DNA of 64,000 nucleotides from an uncultured Bacteroidota bacterium (GTDB lineage Bacteria; Bacteroidota; Bacteroidia; AKYH767-A; OLB10): NCBI GenBank assembly GCA_903847585.1, contig CAINEC010000031.1, positions 32,870 to 96,869 of the forward strand, read 5' to 3'. Shown piece by piece: positions 8,136 to 16,173 of this stretch (position 1 is its first letter; each line of letters starts with the position of its first letter). The notes under the pieces were generated by a model. It saw only the letters and a program-made list of their open reading frames with translations, ran no database searches and was not told where the DNA came from. The position numbers and the translations under genes were made by a program.

Positions 8136-9074
8136 ATGTCAAAATATGCAATAGCAATACACGGTGGAGCAGGCACAATTTTAAAAAGCACAATGACTCC
8201 TGAAAAAGAATTAGCTTATACGCAAGCTATGCAAGATGCAATTAATGCAGGTGAAACTATCTTGAAAAACGGTGGCACCGCTTTAGATGCTGTTGAATTA
8301 GCGATTGTGTCATTAGAAAATAATCCGTTATTTAATGCAGGAAAGGGTGCCGTTTTTACCAAAACTGGCAAACACGAAATGGATGCTTGTATTATGAATG
8401 GGAAAGATTTAACTGCGGGTGCTGTTGCAGGTGTTAGCAATATTAAAAATCCGATTAGTCTTTCGAGAGCAGTGATGGAAAAATCAGAACATGTATTTTT
8501 AGCAGGGTTAGGCGCTTTAGATTTTGCGAAAAAAATAAATGCAAAGTTTGAAGATGATGATTACTTTTTTGTTCAGATGCGTTATGACCAATTACAAATG
8601 GCATTAAAAAGTGACACCATGATTTTAGATCATACAGAAGATACATTCGAAACTGGAGAAAAGAAGTTTGGGACAGTTGGGGCTGTTGCAATGGATATTC
8701 ATGGTAATTTGGCTGCCGGTACAAGTACAGGCGGTATGACTAATAAAAATTATGGTAGAGTAGGCGATACTCCAATAGTTGGTGCTGGTACCTATGCTAA
8801 TAATACATGTGCTGTTAGTTGTACGGGTCATGGCGAATTTTTTATTCGTTCTGTTGTTGCTTATGATATTTCTTGTTTAATGGAATATAAAGGTTTGTCT
8901 TTAAAAGAAGCCTGTGATATAGTGGTAATGGATAAATTAGTGAAGATTGGCGGTGAAGGTGGTTTAATAGCTATTGATAAAAATGGAAATGTTGAATTAC
9001 AGTTTAATTCAGAAGGAATGTACCGTGCTAAAAAAACATTTGGAAGTGATGTGTTTATTGGGATTTATAAATAA
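8136..9074 (+). CDS. iaaA: Isoaspartyl peptidase / plant-type L-asparaginase
   Basis: The product is 312 residues of the Ntn-hydrolase asparaginase-2 family. Hallmarks are HGGAGT near the N-terminus, 'NAGKGAVFTKTGKHEMDACIM', and the autoproteolytic site GTVGAVAMD, where Thr180 becomes the N-terminal nucleophile of the beta subunit. 'GTSTGGMTNK' follows, and the family substrate-binding 'CTGHGE' is present. It hydrolyses beta-aspartyl dipeptides and asparagine. Next to cyanophycinase and cyanophycin synthetase its likely job is to split the beta-Asp-Arg dipeptides that cyanophycinase releases. It has no signal peptide, so it should be cytoplasmic. Confidence 0.93.
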   Translation: MSKYAIAIHGGAGTILKSTMTPEKELAYTQAMQDAINAGETILKNGGTALDAVELAIVSLENNPLFNAGKGAVFTKTGKHEMDACIMNGKDLTAGAVAGVSNIKNPISLSRAVMEKSEHVFLAGLGALDFAKKINAKFEDDDYFFVQMRYDQLQMALKSDTMILDHTEDTFETGEKKFGTVGAVAMDIHGNLAAGTSTGGMTNKNYGRVGDTPIVGAGTYANNTCAVSCTGHGEFFIRSVVAYDISCLMEYKGLSLKEACDIVVMDKLVKIGGEGGLIAIDKNGNVELQFNSEGMYRAKKTFGSDVFIGIYK

Positions 9075-9084
9075 TTTGGGTTAC

Positions 9085-9101
9085 TCTTCATATTATGAAG
9101 A
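9085..9101. terminator. Intergenic hairpin between convergent iaaA and cphB
   Basis: The perfect 7-bp stem TCTTCAT-ATT-ATGAAGA lies in the 37-base gap between the two convergent genes. The following T-rich stretch (TTGATTATTTT) is interrupted, so it is only a plausible weak bidirectional terminator. Confidence 0.4.
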
Positions 9102-9111
9102 CTTGATTATT

Positions 9112-9987
9112 TTACAAAGCCAAATCAGATGGTTTTTGAATCGTTAGTTTTTTGTTTTTTAAATCGTAATAATCTCCTAAAGCCATAACGTGTACAGTTA
9201 AATTTTCAATTGAAACTGGTTCGCCCATATTAACATCGCTTAGATTTGTGTTTTTCATTCCTGTAGCATCTACAAGCATGATTAAGCCAGATCCAATTGC
9301 TTCCATATTATTGCCATTTGTAATTAATAGCCCCGCATCTTCTCCAAGCCCAACTCCTAAATTGATTGGATTACTTGCGCAAGCGTATAATAATCTACCA
9401 ATACGTCCACGTTGAACAAAATGTGTATCAATAATTACATTATTAATAAATCCTAAGCCTCCTGTTATTTTTACTTCACCTTTAAGTAAAGCCTCAGAAC
9501 TTTTTCCCTGATAAATCATGTTATTTGAGCTTGCAGCTGCACCAGCCGATGTTCCAGAAATAACAAAATCTTCGTTTTTATATTTTTCAAGTAATAAATG
9601 ATGAAAAGTTGTGCCTCCAAAAATAGCAGTTAAACGTAATTGATCACCACCAGTAAACATGACTACTTCAGCATTTTTTAATCGTTCAACATTTTCAGGA
9701 GAATTAGCTTCCTCCCTTGATTTAATGTTTAATACGCCTACATTTGAAACATCTAATTGAGCAAATGCTTTCACGTATTCTTCTCCAACTTCCTCAGGAA
9801 TACTTGATGCTGTTGTGATAATTTCAAAACGAGACAAATTGTTTTTAATTGATTCAGTAGTAATTCTTTTGAGAATTCCTTTTTCAAAAAACTTTAAATT
9901 TCTTTTTAAATCAGCTTCGCTTTCAGAAAAACTGCCTCTATCTACTGAGCCACCTATGATTACTAATTTTCCTTTTGGGTTATTCAT
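9112..9987 (-). CDS. cphB: Cyanophycinase
   Basis: The product is 291 residues of peptidase family S51. The nucleophile elbow GTSAGAA places the catalytic Ser at about 147. The family motif 'VVMFTGGDQLRL' lies at about 108-119, and 'NVIIDTHFVQRGRIGRL' completes the active-site region. It cleaves cyanophycin (multi-L-arginyl-poly-L-aspartate) to beta-Asp-Arg dipeptides. There is no signal peptide, so it is predicted intracellular and used to mobilise the organism's own stored polymer rather than to digest external polymer. It is divergent from cphA and convergent with iaaA. Confidence 0.93.
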   Translation of the reverse strand: MNNPKGKLVIIGGSVDRGSFSESEADLKRNLKFFEKGILKRITTESIKNNLSRFEIITTASSIPEEVGEEYVKAFAQLDVSNVGVLNIKSREEANSPENVERLKNAEVVMFTGGDQLRLTAIFGGTTFHHLLLEKYKNEDFVISGTSAGAAASSNNMIYQGKSSEALLKGEVKITGGLGFINNVIIDTHFVQRGRIGRLLYACASNPINLGVGLGEDAGLLITNGNNMEAIGSGLIMLVDATGMKNTNLSDVNMGEPVSIENLTVHVMALGDYYDLKNKKLTIQKPSDLAL

Positions 9988-10123
9988 TTTAAATATTTAT
10001 CTAGCAAATTTAACCTTATAGCCTCATGAAATTTGTCCCATAAGCCTTATTTATCACTTTATTTTAAACAGATTTTTGTTTAAATAAATAATTTGAACTA
10101 TTTTAATCCAAATTACATGTACT

Positions 10124-12739
10124 ATGAAAATCATTGAAATTAAAACTCTTCGCGGACCTAACTATTGGTCTAATTACAGAAAAAAACTAATTGTCTTGAA
10201 ATTAGATTTGGAGAATTTAGAAGAATCTCCTACGAATAAAATTGATGGCTTTTCTGATAGATTAGAAAAATTGATTCCTTCAATGCATAAGCATCGTTGT
10301 TCTAAAGATTATGCCGGTGGTTTTTTTGAACGTGTTAAAGAAGGAACATGGATGGGCCATGTTATTGAACATATTGCTTTAGAAATACAGTCCATGGCAG
10401 GAATGGAGTGTGGGTTTGGCCGAACTAGAGGTACTAGTAAAGAAGGGATTTATAATGTTGTATTTTCTTATATGGAAGAAAATGTTGGGTTATTTGCAGC
10501 AAAAGCTTCAGTGAAAATTGCAGAAGCGTTAATTGATAATACTGAATATGATTTAGAAGCTGATATTAAATTGATGCGTCAAATGCGCGAGAAATCTCGT
10601 TTTGGACCAAGTACTGGAAGTATAGTTGATGAAGCGGTTGCTCGTGATATTCCTTTTATTCGTTTAAATAGCGAATCTTTAGTGCAATTAGGTTATGGTA
10701 AAAATCAAGTGCGATTTAGAGCTACCATGACGGATAGAACATCTTCTATTGCTGTGGATTTAGCCAGTAACAAGGATGAAACAAAAAAAATGTTAGAAGC
10801 TGCTGCCATTCCTGTTGCTAAAGGAATGTGCATAATGTATGAATCTGAGGTAGAGGAAGTCATTGCAAAAGTTGGCTTTCCTTTAGTATTTAAACCTTTA
10901 GATGGTAATCATGGAAAAGGCGCTTCTATTAATGTAAAAACTTTGGAAGAAGCTATAGCTGCATTTGAACATGCTAAGAAATATTCTAAAAAAATTATTG
11001 TCGAAAAATTTATCACAGGTTATGACTTTAGAGTATTAGTTATTAATAACCGTTTTATTGCAGCAGCATTACGCGAACCAGCTCATGTTATTGGTGATGG
11101 CGTTTCTAATATTCTGCAATTAATCGATACTGAAAATAAAGATCCACGTCGTGGTTATGGCCACGAAAATGTTTTAACCGAAATTAGTATTGATAGAGAA
11201 ACGGAGGAACAATTATTAAAATACAAGTATACTCTAGATACCATCTTGAAAAAAGATGAAAAGTGCTATTTAAAAGGAACGGCTAATTTAAGTACAGGCG
11301 GCACTTCTACAGATGTCACTGATATTGTTCATCCACATAATATTTTTATTTGTGAACGCATTTCACGTGTTATTGGCTTAGATATTTGTGGTATTGATAT
11401 CATGGCAACTAATTTAAGCGAACCATTAATAATTACTGGAGGCGTTGTTTTAGAAGTAAATGCTGCTCCTGGATTTAGAATGCATTTAGCACCTGCAAAT
11501 GGATTGCCTCGTAATGTGGCAGCTCCTGTTATTGATATGTTATATCCAAGTGGTAAATCATGTCGTATTCCTATTATTGCCATTACAGGTACTAACGGGA
11601 AAACAACTACCACACGATTAATTGCACATATTGTAAAAAATAATGGATTCAGAGTTGGTTTTACTACTTCAGATGGTATTTACGTTCAAAACTCTATGTT
11701 AACTAAGGGCGATACGACAGGCCCGGTAAGTGCGGAGTTTGTTTTAAAAGACCCTACTGTTGAGTTTGCAGTTTTAGAAACGGCTCGTGGTGGTATTTTA
11801 CGTTCAGGTTTAGGTTTTGGTAAATGTGATATTGCTGTGGTTACTAATATTCAAGAAGACCATATGGGTTTATCGGATATTAATACCTTAAAAGAAATGG
11901 CAAACGTAAAAGGTGTTGTGGCTAGAGCTGTGAAACGTGATGGTTACGCTGTATTAAATGCGGATAACGAACATTGTGTTTATATTTCAAAAACGACGGA
12001 TTGTAAAATTGCATATTTCAGTTTAAATGAAAACAATCCTGTTATTGTTGAACATTGCAAAAAAGGTGGTATTGCTGCTATATACGAAAACGGATATATT
12101 ACAATTAAAAAAGGTGATTGGAAATTTAGAGTAGAAAAAGCATCTCACGTTCCTTTAACATTTGGTGGTAAAGTAACGTTTAATATTTATAACGTTTTAG
12201 CAGCTACCTTAGCAACGTATGTTTATGGATTTACTATTGAGGATATTAAAACAAATTTAGCAACCTTTATTCCGTCTGCAGCTCAAACACCAGGACGAAT
12301 GAATATTTTTGATTTTAAAGAATATAAAGTCATGATTGACTTTGCTCATAATGCAGATGGGTTTAATGGCATTAAAGAATTTTTATCAACCATTGAATCT
12401 CCATACAAAATAGGAATTATTACAGGCACAGGAGATAGAAGAGATGATGATATTAGAAATATGGGAAGACTTTCAGCGCAAATGTTTGATCATATTATTA
12501 TTCGTCAAGATAAATTTTTGAGAGGTCGCCAAGCGGATGATATTGTTAAATTATTAGTTGAAGGAATACAAGAAGCTAATCATAAACAATCTTATGAATA
12601 CATTCCTAAAGAAGTTGAAGCTTTAGAACATGCATTATCTTTAGCGAAACCTGGAACATTTATTACAGCATTAAGTGATGTAATTGATAATGCAATTGAT
12701 TTAGTGCAGTCGTATTTAGATAAAGAAAGAGGAGTTTAA
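10124..12739 (+). CDS. cphA: Cyanophycin synthetase
   Basis: The product is 871 residues, the usual length. The order is an N-terminal domain (about 1-160, 'MKIIEIKTLRGPNYWS'), an ATP-grasp domain (about 215-480, 'PLVFKPLDGNHGKGASINV', 'VLEVNAAPGFRMH'), then a Mur-ligase-like domain. The Mur P-loop GTNGKTTTT is at about residue 487, and 'DFAHNADGF' and 'GTGDRRDDD' lie further on. CphA polymerises Asp and Arg into cyanophycin granules using ATP at both active sites. With cphB and iaaA it forms a complete make-and-mobilise nitrogen storage module. All visible catalytic motifs look intact. Confidence 0.95.
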   Translation: MKIIEIKTLRGPNYWSNYRKKLIVLKLDLENLEESPTNKIDGFSDRLEKLIPSMHKHRCSKDYAGGFFERVKEGTWMGHVIEHIALEIQSMAGMECGFGRTRGTSKEGIYNVVFSYMEENVGLFAAKASVKIAEALIDNTEYDLEADIKLMRQMREKSRFGPSTGSIVDEAVARDIPFIRLNSESLVQLGYGKNQVRFRATMTDRTSSIAVDLASNKDETKKMLEAAAIPVAKGMCIMYESEVEEVIAKVGFPLVFKPLDGNHGKGASINVKTLEEAIAAFEHAKKYSKKIIVEKFITGYDFRVLVINNRFIAAALREPAHVIGDGVSNILQLIDTENKDPRRGYGHENVLTEISIDRETEEQLLKYKYTLDTILKKDEKCYLKGTANLSTGGTSTDVTDIVHPHNIFICERISRVIGLDICGIDIMATNLSEPLIITGGVVLEVNAAPGFRMHLAPANGLPRNVAAPVIDMLYPSGKSCRIPIIAITGTNGKTTTTRLIAHIVKNNGFRVGFTTSDGIYVQNSMLTKGDTTGPVSAEFVLKDPTVEFAVLETARGGILRSGLGFGKCDIAVVTNIQEDHMGLSDINTLKEMANVKGVVARAVKRDGYAVLNADNEHCVYISKTTDCKIAYFSLNENNPVIVEHCKKGGIAAIYENGYITIKKGDWKFRVEKASHVPLTFGGKVTFNIYNVLAATLATYVYGFTIEDIKTNLATFIPSAAQTPGRMNIFDFKEYKVMIDFAHNADGFNGIKEFLSTIESPYKIGIITGTGDRRDDDIRNMGRLSAQMFDHIIIRQDKFLRGRQADDIVKLLVEGIQEANHKQSYEYIPKEVEALEHALSLAKPGTFITALSDVIDNAIDLVQSYLDKERGV

Positions 12740-12841
12740 TTTTTAAAAAAAATATATGCGCATAAACAAATACTTACAATTGTTTTTAAACGCTTACCTG
12801 AGTTTAAATATAATCTTTTTTTAGTTATGAGTAATTACAAT

Positions 12842-12877
12842 AAACTCCTCTCAATTGCATGAGAGGAGTTTTCTTTT
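12842..12877 (+). terminator. Rho-independent terminator after cphA
   Basis: The perfect 10-bp stem AACTCCTCTC / GAGAGGAGTT has an 8-base loop (AATTGCAT) and is followed by TTCTTTT. It lies about 100 bases after the cphA stop, so cphA would have a modest 3' UTR. Confidence 0.75.
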
Positions 12878-13000
12878 AACGAATAATAATATTAAAACAG
12901 AAAGATTATGGAAGAACTATTACAAAAAACAACCTATTATTGTAAACCAAGAACAGGACTAATATGTACTGTAAACTTATTTCAGGACGAGTCAATCAAA

Positions 13001-14371
13001 TCATCGAATTATCGATATCCTCTTCTGACTCGTAAACTCATCATTCGCACATTTCAAAATATACTCCCCAACATACAATGTTCTCACATCAAAATAACCA
13101 ATAGTGCTACCCGCTATTACCGTTTGTGTTTGAAGTAATCTTCCGTTTAAATCGTATAGGCTTACCGTTATATCGTCTTTTAATAATCCACTAAACTGTA
13201 CTGCTATAAATTCCGAACTTGGATTTGGGAAAGCATTAAAGTAAAGATTATTATTTACTTCATTAATTCCTGATGTAGAAGGAGTGTAAACAGTAACAGG
13301 TTCTGTAATCGAAGTCACTTTTAAAGCTGTTTTTGTTCCGTAAAAAGTAGGACCAACAACATACGGATATGCAGAATTCCAAACTGAATCAACAGTTGCG
13401 AAATAACAATAGATTCCATTCGGATATTCTGGTGTTACACAAAATCTTCCATTGTGAACATCTAATACATCTTGTTGTCCAGGAGCCGCAATGTACTCGT
13501 AATCTTCTCTAAAATAACCTAAGGGATAGGTTGTACTAACAGCAGGACCAGCAGTTACTGTTGCACCTGTCGGACTCGTTGTTCGTGTAGTGATGTTTCG
13601 TAAATGATATCCTGATTTCATTCTTACAATTCCACCTGTGCCATTCGTGTTTTGATAACCATAAGCACCATAAATTGGAAATCCATCATACGCATATCCA
13701 ATCAATGGAGAGTGTGTAGTACTATCAATTAGATATAATCCATCCGCAGCATATAAATTACAAATGGTAGAAATAACATTTAAGTCTAAATTAAATGCAC
13801 TCGGATTTTGATGATGATGATAATTACCCATTGCAGGATGTCCTTTTGCACAATCAAACCCCGCTCTTTCTGCACGAATAGCATCTCTGTTCCAATCCAT
13901 CGATGCTCCAGGTCCACCAGGACAAGGAGGATTACCTGGTCCACCACAAAGTGAATTGGAAGTAGCATTCCAAGCGACACCATCTCGATAATCAAATAAC
14001 GCTACTCCATTAACGAAAATTCCAATGTTGTTTCCATTGGTAGCAGTTGGAGTTCCGGTATTCTGAATAGGATTTCTTGATATTTTAAAGATAGCATTTT
14101 GATTTGTTGTGATGGATGGATTTCCATCTAAAAAAGGACCTGTTATATAAGAAGGAACTCCGTTGGCTCTCACATAAACCCAGTTAGTCGAATATAAAAC
14201 GGTTTTGATATTTACGGAATCAGCATCTTGAATTGGAGTTGAATTTCCATTCACGTAATGTCGCCCTAGTGCTCCATTTGTGTTTAGCAACCAAGAGGTG
14301 ATTTCTGGTCCTTGTGCGAACGATATCGAAGTAATAAAAGAAAGCGTTACAATTAAAATTAATTTTTTCAT
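13001..14371 (-). CDS. YHYH-domain protein with T9SS sorting domain
   Basis: The product is 456 residues with a signal peptide ending near FAQ20. The YHYH domain is evident from 'GNYHHHQNPSAF', 'LIGYAYDGFPIYGAYGY' and 'DLNGRLL'-type strands after it. His-rich motifs of this kind suggest metal binding. The last ~80 residues ('YFNAFPNPSSEFIAVQF...GEYILKCANDEFTSQKRISIIR') are a type A T9SS sorting domain. It is followed on the same strand by a di-haem peroxidase-like protein and lies in one block with MbnP, a set associated with copper handling in other bacteria. The molecular role of YHYH proteins is not established. Confidence 0.82.
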   Translation of the reverse strand: MKKLILIVTLSFITSISFAQGPEITSWLLNTNGALGRHYVNGNSTPIQDADSVNIKTVLYSTNWVYVRANGVPSYITGPFLDGNPSITTNQNAIFKISRNPIQNTGTPTATNGNNIGIFVNGVALFDYRDGVAWNATSNSLCGGPGNPPCPGGPGASMDWNRDAIRAERAGFDCAKGHPAMGNYHHHQNPSAFNLDLNVISTICNLYAADGLYLIDSTTHSPLIGYAYDGFPIYGAYGYQNTNGTGGIVRMKSGYHLRNITTRTTSPTGATVTAGPAVSTTYPLGYFREDYEYIAAPGQQDVLDVHNGRFCVTPEYPNGIYCYFATVDSVWNSAYPYVVGPTFYGTKTALKVTSITEPVTVYTPSTSGINEVNNNLYFNAFPNPSSEFIAVQFSGLLKDDITVSLYDLNGRLLQTQTVIAGSTIGYFDVRTLYVGEYILKCANDEFTSQKRISIIR

Positions 14372-14429
14372 GTTTGATTAGGTTTCATGAATCGACTTAG
14401 TTGTCACTAAGGATTTTTACTTGCGGTTG

Positions 14430-15485
14430 TCATTGGGTTAATTTTCTCAATGAATCAATTTCTGATTTCGGATAGGCATATCGCTTATCAAATAAGAACT
14501 TCCTATCACTCAAAGTTAAAAGAAATGCAATTAGATCTACCTTATCATTCGAAGATAAGTTAACAGCTGATTTTAATTCTAGTGCTAACATGGAGTTTTT
14601 ATTAGAATGTCCAACATAAAAATTCAAAACCTCCGTCAGTGATTTAAAGCGTCCATCATGCATATACGGAAAAGTAAATTCAATATTTCGCAGGGTAGGG
14701 ACTTTAAATTTCAATGAGTCGTTAGTGTTTTTTGTCTGACGAATTCTTCCGCCATCATTTAAAGCAGAATTAGGAAGTAATCCATTATTCTGAAAGCTAT
14801 AATTCGTAAACAAAGGAGGAGTATGACAACTACTGCAATGTTTTGAAAATAGTGTAAATCCATTTTTCTCTTGATCAGTAAACACATCATTTCCATTCAT
14901 TACCAAATCATATTTAGATGATTTACTCTCAATCGATGCTATAAATGCTGCAATAGCTTTTAATGTTTTAGCTCCTGTAATTAATGAATCATTAAATGCA
15001 TTTTTGAATAATAGTCGATAGAATGATTGATGATTTAATTTCGATACTACATGTTCAATTGATTCATTCATTTCATCAGGATTGGTGATAGGAGCAAGCG
15101 ACTGCATATCGAGATGATTGATAGCACCGTCCCACATAAAGATTGGTTGATAAGCTAAGTTAACGAGCGTGGGCGCATTTCGAAATCCGATTTTATTATC
15201 TATACCATGACTCAACGAGTGATCAGTATGTGAAAAGGCGTTATACGGTGAATGACAAGAGGAACAACTCGTGCTACTATCCAAAGATAAAACGGGATCG
15301 TAAAAAAGTACTTTCCCTAAGAATGTCAATTCTTCAATTTTAGAAGTGTCATTCAAATGATAAATTTTATCAGGCCATACTTCCGTTTTAATCACAGACT
15401 GCTTGTAACTTATCAGCATAAATGTGATGCTGATTAACATTGTTAAAAAAGTCAACCTACTTTTCACTTGATAGACATTTAGCAA
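14430..15485 (-). CDS. Di-haem cytochrome c peroxidase / MauG (MbnH-like)
   Basis: The product is 351 residues with an N-terminal hydrophobic segment (about 12-27), so it is exported or anchored. Two haem c attachment motifs are present: CSSCH at about 74-78 and CSSCH at about 217-221. 'PFAYMHDGRFKSLTEVLNFY'-type motifs near the C-terminus are typical of CCP/MauG. It overlaps the MbnP gene by 29 bases. In characterised systems MbnH, a MauG-family protein, oxidises a Trp of MbnP to kynurenine, so the tight linkage makes MbnH-like function more likely than plain peroxidase activity. Confidence 0.88.
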   Translation of the reverse strand: MLNVYQVKSRLTFLTMLISITFMLISYKQSVIKTEVWPDKIYHLNDTSKIEELTFLGKVLFYDPVLSLDSSTSCSSCHSPYNAFSHTDHSLSHGIDNKIGFRNAPTLVNLAYQPIFMWDGAINHLDMQSLAPITNPDEMNESIEHVVSKLNHQSFYRLLFKNAFNDSLITGAKTLKAIAAFIASIESKSSKYDLVMNGNDVFTDQEKNGFTLFSKHCSSCHTPPLFTNYSFQNNGLLPNSALNDGGRIRQTKNTNDSLKFKVPTLRNIEFTFPYMHDGRFKSLTEVLNFYVGHSNKNSMLALELKSAVNLSSNDKVDLIAFLLTLSDRKFLFDKRYAYPKSEIDSLRKLTQ

Positions 15486-16086
15486 ATAAGTGAGATAGAT
15501 AAACTGCCTTTGGGGCAGGAGTCATAAACTTAAATGGAATCGAATCAGGAATCGAATGAATAAAATCATCCAAATGAATATGAATAACTGTGTCTTCTGA
15601 TTTGTTTAATTTGAAACTAACTTTTTGTAAAGCATTGTTTGGATATGCATATCCACCCAAGTGATATTCTCTTTGTACACCATCATCGATTGAACCTTCA
15701 AATTTAATGTTGATATATCCACTTTGCCAAGTCCAATACATATTATTCATCGGGTCTAAATCACCCTCCATAGCTCCAGATACATTGGTAGTCGAGTCAA
15801 TACCTAAGTTAAAACTGATAAAATCTAACTCGCGATTTGAGTTTTTATTCAAACAAAAATAATTATGCATACTATCTAAAACATCGATTAAATAAGCATA
15901 TTTTTCCAATGAATATTCTGTTTGGTCTGTGTAATGGACCTTTATATCTGAAATATAAAATTTTAGCGTAGATATATTAGATTTTTCCCTAACTTTCGAC
16001 AAGTCGAAAATCACATTCTGTGCTCCTGCAGTTTGAAATAGGAGTACCGCAAACGAGCAAATAAAAATACTACGAAATTTAAACAT
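15457..16086 (-). CDS. MbnP family protein
   Basis: I prefer the ATG at 16086 (MFKFRSIFICSFAVLLFQTAGAQ), which starts directly at a clean signal peptide; the ORF track begins 9 codons earlier. The mature part matches MbnP: 'LKFYISDIKVHYTD', 'SFNLGIDSTTNVSGAMEGDLDPMNNMYWTWQSGYINIKFEG' and 'IHLDDFIHSIP'. MbnP binds copper through a kynurenine made by its MbnH partner, encoded immediately downstream here with a 29-base overlap. It is probably periplasmic. The conserved 'MYWTWQSGY' region contains candidate tryptophans for modification. Confidence 0.85.
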   Translation of the reverse strand: MFKFRSIFICSFAVLLFQTAGAQNVIFDLSKVREKSNISTLKFYISDIKVHYTDQTEYSLEKYAYLIDVLDSMHNYFCLNKNSNRELDFISFNLGIDSTTNVSGAMEGDLDPMNNMYWTWQSGYINIKFEGSIDDGVQREYHLGGYAYPNNALQKVSFKLNKSEDTVIHIHLDDFIHSIPDSIPFKFMTPAPKAVYLSHLFAKCLSSEK

Positions 16087-16173
16087 TGGATATGTGTTGT
16101 TAATTTTCTTCAATTCTTGCGCAGATGTGTAAACTTAAACAAATTAAAATAAAATCATTTTAGAAAGAGTAGA

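Noticed and set aside
10072-10104. TTTTTG ... TAATTTG before cphA as a promoter
   Set aside because: The spacing between boxes is only about 13 bases and the -7 box is one base short of TAnnTTTG.
12908-13138. 76-residue plus-strand ORF
   Set aside because: Most of it overlaps the minus-strand YHYH/T9SS gene, its composition shows no domain, and it has no promoter; treated as a shadow.
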